Shown: piece by piece, positions 15,001-27,000 of the stretch | How the letters are laid out: each line of letters starts with the position of its first letter | Numbering within the stretch: position 1 is the stretch's first letter | Assembly (NCBI RefSeq): GCF_000308775.1 | Contig: NZ_BAGJ01000082.1 | Coordinates: 1 to 64,000 of the forward strand | Length of the DNA stretch: 64,000 nucleotides | Direction of reading: 5' to 3' | Origin: Nocardia testacea NBRC 100365 | GTDB taxonomy: Bacteria; Actinomycetota; Actinomycetes; Mycobacteriales; Mycobacteriaceae | Program-made: the position numbers and the translations under genes | Notes under the pieces: model-generated | The model's database searches: none | Seen by the model: only the letters and a program-made list of their open reading frames with translations | Told to the model about the DNA's origin: nothing

Positions 15001-18000
15001 GACCGCCAGTTCGCCGACCGGGAAACGCAGGCCGATCGGTTGTTCCAGGCGCTGATGCACCGCGATATCGTGACGCCCACCAAGCCGGTCGAGCAGATCA
15101 TGGATTGGTTCAGAAGGGCGAAGGAGACACAATTCCGGGAGCTGGTCGCCGACACGGTCGCCGGCGCCGAGTTGGCCGGTGTTGCGGTACCCACAGGAAT
15201 GACAGCCGTACTCGATGGTTTCCGGCGAGCTCCGCAGGACGACACCGAGTCGCAGGGTGAACATCGCAGGCCACGGGGAATCGCTGACCCGGGTACGGGC
15301 GACCCGTCCCTTCAGCCGCGACCGGAGTTGTTTCCGGGGCGTGATCCATGGCAGGAACACGTGTTGGGGTTCGCCGGGCACGGCGTGGATGTACTGGCCC
15401 GGCAGTTGGGCATTTCGGCCGAGGACGTGTCCACGATGCTCGGTGCGGCAATGGCGCGCACGAAGTTGCTCACCGAGCGGGAGGTGGAATCCGAGGAACA
15501 GGGGTTGGCACCGCATGTGGGTGAATCCCTTGTCGACTGGTCGACCACCACGATCTGGCTGGCGCCGCAGCGGACCGACTGTATGGCGGCAGCCTGGCTG
15601 CGGCAGGTGCTGCGGCTGCGGCGCGGTTCTCCGGTGGAGGAGATGGCGCGGACCGGAGAGACGGCCTCGGCGGTGGCGGTGCGGCGGGAACAGGAAATAA
15701 CCGAGGAGCTTCGGCCGTGGCTGCGCGCGGTGGTGGAACTGTTCGGTGACGAAGGGTCTCGGACCATCCGGGCCGGTTCCGAGGAGCCGTCCGGTCCTGA
15801 TCGGGCGGAGCAGATCCTGGAGCGGTTCCGGGGACTGGAGAAGTATGCGGCCCGGTTCGAGCTGGATATGGCGGCGGGCCACCCGCCGGTGGAGCTGGAC
15901 CTGCGGACGAGCGAAATTCCCCTACTGCCGGAGAACCGGAGAGAGACGGAAACCGCCTCGGCCCGGCAGGACGGAGGCAACCACGATCCGGTGCTGCGCG
16001 ATGCCGCCCATCGCAACGAGATCTGTGCGCGTCGCCTCGTCCGCGTCCTGCAGGCGCTCGGCAACGCCTCCGAGCTCGACGTGGAGGAGGACAATCCCGC
16101 CTGGCACGCCACCGACAACTGGCGAATGCTGGAGGACAAGATCGTCGCCGACCTGGTCGACCTGACTTCGCTACCGGTCACGGACCACCCCCCACATCCT
16201 GATGATCCGGACGACCCCCTGGCCCAGGTCGCCGCTACCCTGCGCGCAAGCGGCAAGGACGGTGACACCGCGGTGGTCGTGGTGGACGATGGCGACACCT
16301 CCCACGGATACCTCCTCACCGTGATCGCCGGAACGCTGTACGTGCACGACACGGCGATCGATACGCCCACTCCGGGCAGCGTGCCGCGTATCCGGCTCTA
16401 CCACCGAGACCATTGGCAGCCCACCTACGGTCGCGAACAGCTCGCGCGCGGCAAGGCGTTCGTCGCCTACTTCGACGACAAAGGCGGCGAACTGGGCGCA
16501 CGGGACGCGCGTGATCCGGCCCACGAGGACGCGGCACATCCCGGCCGGACGATCACCCGGTCGGGTACCACCGAGCCGGAGTCCGCCGGCGTCTCGGCCG
16601 AGCAGGCCACGCGGGCCCGGCAGTTGTATGCCGAGTACAGCAAACCGGTCCTGGCCCAGGTGGTACCGAGGTCGGGAGGGGACCGGGAACTGGTCCGGGC
16701 GGTACTGCGGGATACGTTCCTGCGCTTGGCCGGTGAGGCCGGTGAGCAGGACGGCGGTGCCGTGAATCTGTCCGGCCGGGCGGTGGAAATCGCGCTGGAA
16801 ACGCTCGAATACGAGCAGTTCCAGCGTGGTTTCGACGAGTTCCGGCAGCGGATGTGGGCGGCTGCGAAGACCGACCGGATCCGCACGGCGCTGGCGGCGG
16901 CCACCACGGCCCGGATGTGGCAGGCGATCACCGAGCTGCCTGTTGCCTGGCGGCAGGCCACCCTGCTGCGATACCTGAACGGCATGGACCTCCCGACCGT
17001 CGTCGAAGTGATGGAACGCGATGGCCGTCTGGTCGAGGCCATGCTGCGCGACGGCCTGCTGCAGATATCGGCGAGACTCGCCGAACAGACGGACGAGGCG
17101 GCCGGCTCGCCGGTGCAGCAGCGGCAACCGAAGGCGCGCCCGCCCACCCTGGCCGATATCGCCCGTGTGGCAGGGGTCGCCATCTCCACGGTCCACTTCG
17201 CGGTCAACGGGCGCGATATCCCGAACATATCGAAGGAAACCAGTGAGCGTGTCCGGCGGACAGCCGTGGAGATGGGTTATCCGGTCGGCAAGAAAGTCGA
17301 CCGGGCGGCCGGAGTCGGCCGGGCGTATACGCTCGTGGACCGGGCCGAAGCGACCGGGGTGAATCTGAGCACGCTGAGTCGTGCACGCTCGGGCCTGCCG
17401 ATCAGCGAGAAGACCCGGCAGCGGCTGGCAGAGGCTCCGGAAGACGGCGTGGTCGCCAAACCACGGGTCACTCTGGCCGACGTAGCGCAGCGTGCCGGTA
17501 CCAGTGTGACCACCGCCAGCCGGGTGCTGCGCAACGAACCCCAACCGGCGGGCGTGACGCAACGGGTGATGGCAGCGATTGCCGAACTCGGCTATGCGGC
17601 AAGTGTCTACACGCGCCGTGCGGCGGAGCCCGCACCGCCGGCCCGGTGGAGTCCGCCGCGCCGCGGCGGTGGTCGCCGGCCCGGCGCGGGTTTCGACGGT
17701 GTCGACGCATTCGAGGAGTCCCGCGATCCGCGGGAAGATCTGGGGCTGCCGATCCGCAGGCGTCGCGTATCGGGGCCGAGGTATGGACCGGAAGTCTTCT
17801 TCGCCCGCGATCCGAGAATCCCCCGCGGCCTCGGTGCGCGCGCGGACGAGCAGGTGCCGAGGGACGACGGAGCGAGAACGAACCGTGCCGCCGACTCGCG
17901 GCCCGGACGCGAGTCGGTGTCGTCGGCCTCCCCGGAGCAATGGCGGGCACGTTACGAGGTGGACGTGACGCAGCGGGTCGCGGCGGTGCGTAACCAGAGA

Positions 18001-21000
18001 GTCGTCGCCGAGCTCGTCGGTGAGGTCTTCCGGCGCGCGGGTACCCGCGCCGCCCAGCGGCCCCGTGCCCAGGACATGCGGCAATGGCTGTTGTTCCTGG
18101 TCGACGAAGTGCTCACGGTGCCGGTCGAGTTCGTGCGTTTCCGCAATGCTGTCGAGAGAGCGGCCCAGGGTGAGGTGCGCAGGGCGCTGGAGCAGGCGAG
18201 CTATCCCGAGTTCCGAAGGGCGGTCGCCGAGCTGCGCAAAGGCCGCCGGCGAATGCTCATGGCGCGATACGGGGCCAATGGTTCGGTTGAGGCCGCAGCC
18301 GCCGCTGTCGGTGTGGGTGCGGACGTGGTCGTTCGGGTCCTTCCGGAAATACTGGGTGAGCTGGCCCGTGCACTGAGCGGTGATCTGCCCGCCGAGTCAC
18401 TCGACGACGCGGAGGGTTTCCCCACCCAGGGCGCGGCGCTGGCGGAGTTGCTCGCGGGGGGAGGGGTGACTCTTGCGATGGCCGCCGGCCGGCTCGCGCC
18501 CGCGATCGAGGTATTGCGAACGGCCCGCGACCAGCATCTGGATCTCTTGCGCCGGCTTGTCGAAGAGCTACCCGAGAAGGCCCGCGACACTTTCGTTCCG
18601 TGGTTTCTGGGATACTCGGTCCCCGAGATCGCCGAGGGCGAAAAGCGCAGCCGGGACACGATAGAACAGCGGTTGAATGCTCTTGTCCCCGACCTGGCAG
18701 CACAGCTGTCCACCGCGATGGCGAATCTGCGAGCCACCGCTCCCGCACCACCTACTCTCGCGGATATTGCACGAGAAGTGGGAGGCTCGAAAACAGGCGT
18801 CTCCCTGGTGCTACGCGGAGCGAGGTCGCAGGACACCGAGTACGCACGGAAAGTTGTTGCCGCCGCCGCTCGTCTCGGGTACAGCCCACCTGGTGCGCGT
18901 GGCAGCTCGGCCGAGTCGAGGCCGCGCGGCACTTCGCGACGGCCGGGACAGGGCAACAACCGTGACCTCGCGTGGGCGGCCTGGCGTGCCGATGAGCAGC
19001 TCTGGGAACGGTGCGTCACCAAAGCTCTGGACAAGCAACAGCAGCGGTGCCTGCGGCTGATCGTCCGCGACGGTCTGTCGATCCGGGATACCGCACAGGT
19101 CATGGCCCGGGGGGAACAGGCGATCTCGCGTCTGTACACGGATGCGGTGGATCGGTTGGCGCCTGAGATCCTCGACGCATTCACCGATCGATTCCCGAAC
19201 CTGACCGAGATCAGAATTCCGTCACGAACCGACGTTGCCCGGGCTGCCGGTGTGGATGCGAAGACCGTCTTCAACGTGTTGCAGGGCAGAAGAGCGACCG
19301 ACACGGCTGTGGCCGCAGCAGTGCTGTCCGCTGTCGCCCGGCTCGGATACCGGGCGCCTCACTACCGTGGTGCCACGGGTGCCGAGAGTCTGTTGCGATC
19401 GGCGGTGAACGGCGACCCCGCGGCATTGGGTCTGCTGCGCGCCCGCTTCGAGTCCACTGTTCACGCTCGACTGCTGGTTGCGGGCGTGAAGGAGAAGGCG
19501 GTACCCGAGGTCGTCGAGGAAGTCTTCGGCTATGCGGCACAACAACTCGCCGCTGTGCGGCCGAATCAGGACCTCGAGGAATGGTTCCGGTCGGTCTCCG
19601 ATAGAGTGCTGGAGCTTCGCCGCCTTCGCGCCCGAGTCGGCAGGGCATCGGCTGCCGACACCGCTTGGGTGTCCACCCCGGAGTACCGGACGGTAACGAC
19701 TGTCGACCTGGCAGCAATGGAGCGGGCGCTACAACACAGGCTTCCAGAACGACAACGCCTGTGGCTGCTCATGCGTTTCGGCCAGAGGAATGTCGCTTCG
19801 CGCACCACGATTGCCGCGAAGGCCGGATTTCTCGCGGATGCGGGCGAGGAGGCGGTCACACGTTTCGAGCGCCGCGCGCTACGCGCCTTTCTCGGCGCGG
19901 CTGCCCAGGAAGAGGCCGAGAGCACAAGTGCGGCCGTCTTCCCCGAATCCAGCCGGAAGCTCTACGATCGGCGCTGGCATCATCTCCGGGCCGCTGCCCT
20001 GGCAGGCGTTGCGGGTGCGCTAGGGGAACAACTGCGCTTCGCGGAGCTCCGGCAACACCTGCACCATCTGTTCGTGCTCGGGGATGTCGAGCCCGGGGGC
20101 GGGGTGTTGAGCCGGGCACTGGCTGCTGCCGGTCGATCGGCATGGCACCGGGCCATGGAACATTTATCGGCCGATCAGTACGCGGCGATATCGGGAATGG
20201 CGGAATCGGCCACGGCGGAGGCGGTCACCGCTCGAGATCGAGCGACGCTGCGCCGGCTGGCGTTGACGCTGGCCGCCGAACGGCACAACCCGGCGGTGGC
20301 GATGCTGGACGCCGGTCGATACGACCGGCTCCGGCAATGCGTGGACGAATTACCGCCCGCGCTGCAGGAGGTCGGGTCGCACTGGTTCTTATACGGCAGA
20401 ACGCTCAACGAGATATCGGTGGCGACCGGAAAGAGCCGCAAGCGGGTCCGACAACTCTGCGGTGCCATGGTACGGCAGATGGTCGATCGACTCTCGGGTA
20501 TCGAATTCATGACTCACACCGAGTCTTCCGAGATCATCGTGCAGGCGCTGAACGAAGACTCCGATGCGCTGCGCTCCTACCGGCGGTCTTTCACGCCGCA
20601 GCAGTGGAAATGTCTCGAGCTGGCATACCTGCGCGAAACTCCGGCAACGGACGGTGAAATCGCGGGTGCGCTGAATATTTCGGTCAAAGCAGCGGACAAT
20701 CTGCGGCGGCGTGCGGTTGTTCGTGCCGCCGAATTGCTGACCGTCGGACGCGCCGATACGGAGATGTCCGCCGAGTCGGCGAAACTCCCCGCCACCGGTG
20801 GGCCGGAACTCGACTTGGTCCGCAACACTTCATCGGACACTCTTCGGCTCGCCATCCGGAAATTCACACCTCGCCATCGTGAGTTCATCCGGCTGCGGTT
20901 CCTTGTCGATCGGCCGCTGTCCATCCCGGACATCGCGAAGCAGATGGGGGTGTCGGAGGCCGCCGCGGGAGCTCTGCAGGACCGGTTGGTTCCGAAGATC

Positions 21001-24000
21001 GCGACAGCGCTGACAACCGGCGAAGTCTCCACTGCCGGGGGACGGGCGCTGGCACTGGTGATGTCGGAGTGGCTGGATGCTCGACCCGCGTTCCGGCGTG
21101 CCTTACGGAAACTGCCGGCCGACGAGCGCGCGACCATCGAATTGCGGATCGTCCAGGAGAAGACCCGTGACCAGATGGTGGCCGCTCTCGCGGGAACCGG
21201 GCGCACCCCTCAGGGCCTCGCCCAGCTCTACAAGCAGGCGGTGCGTCATCTCGCCGAAGAGATCACCGGGTTCCGACGGCGCCTTCCAGGCGACGCGATG
21301 GAGCGGATCGAGGCGGCCGAACGTCACGACCGACCAGCGCTCGAGCGATTCGTCCGCGAACTGAGTGCCGAGGCGGTCAGCGAGGACGAGCGGCGATACC
21401 TCGAATTGCGTTACCTCGACCGCGCCGCACCGGACGATATCGCCGTCGCGATGGGCAAGACCACGAACTCGGTCAACCAGCTGCGGCGGCGTGCGGTGGT
21501 GAAGCTCGCGGATCTGCTCGTCGCCGATCTGCTTCCCGGCCCGGCCGCCGGCAAATACACGGTTCTCGATACCGTCCGCCCGGTAACGGCTGCCGACGTC
21601 GCGGCTCTCGCCGGCGTGAGTGTCACCACCGTGCACCGCGTGTACCGCGGCGTGGTCGCTTCACCCGAGGTCAGCTCGGCGATAGATCGGCTCGGCTTCC
21701 GGGGTCGGGCCCCCGGAACGCGACCGTGGTCGTTGCCGGACCCCGCCGCGCCGCATACGACAGCTACTCGGACCGCGCCGTCGGTCGTGGCGTCCGATGG
21801 GGGCGGCGAGTACGCCGCGCCCGCCGATTCGACCGGTGCGCGCGATGCGGGGCATCTCGCCAACACTCCTACGGCCGGTTCCGACCTCGGCGCGCCGCCG
21901 GCGAAACCCGAACCCGTCGCCGGCTCCACGCCGGCGAGCCGTGCGCGCCCGCCGGCCGCACCGGCGGAGGTTCGCGCCGTGCTCGGTCCCCTCGCCCGCA
22001 GATTCCGGTTCAGCAGACGTGGGCGCGTGCGTTTTCTCGGTGGCGGCATGGAACGCGCCGAAGCCGAGGCGTTCGAGGCGCAGTTCACCGCCCTGCGGCC
22101 ACAGTTCGAGGCCGTCGGTGCGCAGGACTGGTACACGCACACGCTGGACCGAGTCCATCGCAACACCGAGACCGCGCCGCTGGCGCGTTATGCCAACAGG
22201 TACGGCCTGGAACCCGAGCGTGACGATGAAGGGGAGGCCCTGCATCCGGACGAGGGCATAAACGGACGCGTCGCTGCCGATGGCACGTTGTCGTTCGAGA
22301 TATACGGCTCGGATCGCACACCACCCGGTCGGACGATGTTCGAAGACCTCTGGAGCGCGGTCGGCGGTGCGGTGACCCGTATAGGCGCCACCTGGCGGGC
22401 CGGGACCGGCCTGACCGACAACCTCGACACGTTCAACCGCGGTATCACCGGCGGGCTTTCGATCAGCGAAGCCGCCTTGGCCACCTGGACCGGGAAGATG
22501 GCCGCGCGCCGGGGATTCACCGAGGTAGTCGTCGTCGCGTTGAACGGCCCCGAAGGCGCCTACGACGACGTGCGGCTGTTGTTCGTGGCGGAAGGCACAT
22601 CGGACCGGCACACGGCGGCAGTCCCCTATGACAGGGCCCGGACGGACCCCATGGTTGCCCCGGAGGTGGACACTGACGGGACCGCTCGGCCGGCGGCCGG
22701 ACTCGAAGCGGAGATGGAAGCCGTGTCCCCGGCAGACGAGACCGAGGCCCGCCGTCGCGGTCTGTCCCCACGAGACCCCGCCGCCACCAGGGCTTCCGCA
22801 GCAGAGCAGGCAACAGCGAAGCCGGCTACCGCCGGCGACAGCCGCGCGACACCACCACCGGCGGGGGCGGTCGTTTCCGGGAATGGAACCGGAACGCGGG
22901 CGGATTGCGTGACCCGGGCATCGGAGGACTACTGGGCGACACTGGGGGTCGAACCTCCGGCGGGTGTGTACGAGCCGAATCTGGGCGGAGTGCTGCTGAA
23001 GGATGTGTCCGGGGTGGTCGGTGCGGGCTGGGATCCCGGCATCACCTCGCTGCAGCAGGCGAAGGATCGGGTGGCGCGGACCGGCAAGCCGATGATCGTC
23101 GTGGTCGTGTACGAGGGTGCCGACGGAGAGGCACCGCGTTGGGGGCACGCGGTGAATGTGAAGCGGGCAGCCGATGGTTCGGTGGTGGTGCACGAATCCG
23201 GTGTGGACGAGACCGAATGGTCGCCCGCGGCCCCGGTGGCCGCGGTTCTGGGTATGCGGATCGCGGAGGGGCCGCACGATCGGGTCGTGACCGAACTTCC
23301 GGAGCATGCCCTTGGTTTCGAGGAGGTGCGGATCGGGCTCCGGGCGGGGCTGGCCGCGCTCGGTCCGGAAACCTTCGCGCGCGTGGACGCCGCCAAAAAG
23401 GAACTCGCCGCGTTACCCGGCTATTGGTACATCTCCGACCTGCCGATGCCCGAACCCGGCGACATGTTCGGCGCCGATTGGGTCAGTAAACGGGGAGAAT
23501 GGCTGAGTGCGCTGTTCGACGGGAAATTCGATGAACTGCGCGATATCGAATTCACCGAGAAGGACATGCTCGAACTCGGCCGGATCGTCGAGCGCTTTCC
23601 GGTCTACACCACGCTGGCGTTGATCGTCGCGGCCGGACTGTCGGTCGATCAGCTGGTGCACATTCGCAAGATGGGCTGGGGGCAGCTTTTCATCCGGCAG
23701 ACGAAGATCACGCGGGAGGGCGAGACGATCAGCGTCTGGAAATTCCGGACGATGCGGAGGGGCAACCCGCTGGAACCGAGCAGTCGGAAGATCGAGGACA
23801 AGACCACCCCGGCTTCGAGATTCGCACGCAATACCTCGCTCGACGAATTGCCGCAACTCCTCGCGATCGCGGCCGGGACGATGCAGTATCTCTCCGGCCG
23901 CCCGCTCCTGCAGGAGGACCACGAAAGGATGAAAACCGTACTCACTTCCGAGGAGTACGAATTCTGGAACGACCATCTGAAGAACGACCTGTGGTCGGCG

Positions 24001-27000
24001 CTGCATTTCCCGGGTTGCCGGGCGCACGAACCCGAGAGCGAAACATATCTGCGGGCAAGGTATCTCGCTGCCTATATCTGGTCGAATATCGGCAGCAGAG
24101 CCGCCCAGGAATACATGATGAGGATTGTCGACCGCTACCTGGCCGGCGTGGTCGCGCTGGAGGCGCCGAACCTGCTGATCGGCACGGCCGAGGATATTCT
24201 CCGGGGCATTGCCGGCCTGCTACCCGGCAGCTCGGGGCAACAGCTGCTGAACGTTGCGGATCACGTGGCCGGTGATCCGTTGAGAAGCATCGCACAGACG
24301 ATTCGAGGCACCGCGAATCGCCTGGCAAACCTGATGTATCCGATGCCGAGTGAGCCCGAGGCGGCCGGTTTCGAGCGGAAGAAAATGCTCGCGGCGATCG
24401 ACTTCGTCGAGGGCGAGATCGCGGAAACCGACGGGTCACTCCCGGATCCGGGCAACGGGACCGAAAGGACGAGAACCGAACCGGACGCGGAGTCGAAGAT
24501 CGGTCGGGATTCGCCGGCCGACGAGGTCGCCCGTTCCGGGCCGGCACCCGGGACACGCGGCGAGGGACTGTATTTCCCGCCCGTGGTCCACGGGAACATC
24601 AGCCTGCTCCGACCGGAGGACGTGCTGGATTCGAGCCGACTCGTCCGCCAACGGGACCATGTCGTCGCGGGTGTCGTCACTTCCGCGACGGTGTCGACCG
24701 GCGCGGATTCCGCGATATCCCTGGACCTCGAGGCCGTCGAGGTCGAGGGGTCGTTCCATCCCAATGTCGAGCAGGCGCTCGGCGGACCGACCCTGCTGCA
24801 TCTCCGGGTCGGCGAGCTCGCCGTGGAATGCAAACTCTGGTATCGCATATTCGATTCCGGACGAATCCAGGTGCTCGTCTTCTACAAGGACGCGCCCGAT
24901 ACGACCGATATCGATTTCCGCACCCTGACCAGAGCCGTCGATACCGCGTTCCGTGGCAGGTTTCCCGGCTCATCCATAGAAGTCGAGGAATACCGGGACG
25001 ACGGAACGGATTTCCGGCGGCGGTATATCGGCCCCGAGGAGACGGCGGCGTCTCGCGCGCAGTGGCACCTGGTCGAAGGAGCCCGCGACCTTCAGCACCG
25101 CCGGGCCGGCCTGACCGTGGGTTCGGCGGGACAGCCCGATGAGGTCCGGGCCCGGGGTGCGCGTACCGCCGCCGACGGGGTGTTCGCCCTGCTGAGCGAA
25201 TGTGGCTGGGGCGATCCGGATCTGCTCGGCACCGTGGAGGACGCTACCTTCGATCTCGTCGACGAAGCGTTGAGCGCCGGCGACGGTGAGGTTCGGGTGA
25301 CCGTCACTGTGACCGGCCGAGACCGCGCGGTCCTGGTCGAGGTCGCCGACAACGGCGTTGCGGAGCCTGCTCCGAGTACCCTGCGAGGCGTCGGCGACCA
25401 CGGATTCCGGATGTTGCCGGCGAGCGCCGGCCGGGTCCGCTGGTTCCGGGCCGGGCCGGACGATACGCGGGGGAACGTGGCCGGAGAACCGGCGATTCTT
25501 CCCGCCGGGTCCCGCCGCGAACTCGCGCAGGACACCGATCAGGACAGCGATGGCGGCCGGGTGGTCACGGACGGGCGGACCGATAAGCCTGGGGAAGCGG
25601 AACCGGCCCCGCCGTCCACGCCGATCCCATGGCGCCCAGGACATGGGCGGACCCGGCAGATGAACGACTGCGTAGCCGCCGCCGCGCGGTTCCTCTGGGC
25701 CCTCGGCAACGATCGGGCGGCCGCCCCCGCCGACGGGGCCCGGGACTGGCGGGCGCTACAGACCGCCATCGACGCCGCACTCCAACCGGTGCCCCTCGTC
25801 CGGACCGCGGTGGGCTCCGACCCGCTCCGGTTCGTCGCCGACGCCGTGACGGATCCGGCAAACGCGCTCGATTCCGCCGTCGTGCTCGTGGACGACGGCG
25901 AGCGCATGCACACCTACGTGGTCACGAATATCGGGGGCATCGCCTTCGTCCACGACACCACGGTCGACCGGGCGGGCACGGAGCCGGAACCGGAGGGAGA
26001 TCTCGTTCCCAGAGTGCGGTCCGTGGACGACTGGGTGCAGCCCTACACCCGGGTCCGACGTGCCCACGTCGCCTACTTCACCACCGATGAAAGCGGCCGG
26101 CTCGAGGATGTCCACCGGGATACCGGGTGGGACACCGGGTGGGCGCCGCCGCGCGACGGAGAGATCACCGGGCCACCCACCGATCCGGACCAGCGCACAC
26201 CGGAAGAGCCGGAGCCCGAACCGGAGGTCGCCGGAGGACTTCACGATTTCCCGGGCCGGCCGAACCCGCGGTCACCCGAATCCGGGGAGATCGGCGCGCC
26301 GACTCCTACGACCGGGCCGGGCCGTGGTGAGCGACCTGGAGCATCGGCGCAGTCGCGGACTACCGGCCCGTCCGAGACCGGCGCGCCGCCGGCTCCGGCG
26401 CACCGGCGTTCATCCCTGCCGGAGGATCCGCCGCTCACCACCGCCGAGATCGCGGGAGCCCGTAGCGCCGTGGCGAAACTGCCCGATCATCTCGGACCCG
26501 GCGCACGGCCGGAATCGCTGATGGCCCGTGTCGATCCCGGTGCCGTCGTGGACGGCGCGCGGGCGCGCGCGAGCGCGAACGCGCGCTGGTGGCATTCGCT
26601 GCTTCCGGCCGAACAGTGGGGCTTCCTCCGGATGTATCCGCACCTGACCGGGAATTCCGATGGAATCCCCTACACGGTGCGTGACCGGGCCAATCGTCTC
26701 TTCGTCACCCGTGAGCTGGAACGGTTCCTGCGGCGCAAACCGCCCCACGGACGGCGGAGCCACGAACTGACGACCGTGGAACGGATCCACCTGCGCAATC
26801 TGCTCGAAACGCGCAGCCAGCTGGCCGTGATCGAACGTGACTCCCGGGCGGTCGGCGTGGACACGGTGCAGCTGATCGTTTTCGACCCGCTCGCGTACGG
26901 AGGCAACGGCAGGATCGCGGTATCACACGGTGACGCCGACACCGCGCAGCTGGTCACCCGCCATATCGGTGGTGTGGGCGCCAGGCTGCGTACGCTCCAC

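Noticed and set aside
21661..23307. Minus-strand open frame of 548 codons
   Set aside because: It runs antisense to clear papain-like sequence and shows no motif or ribosome binding site.
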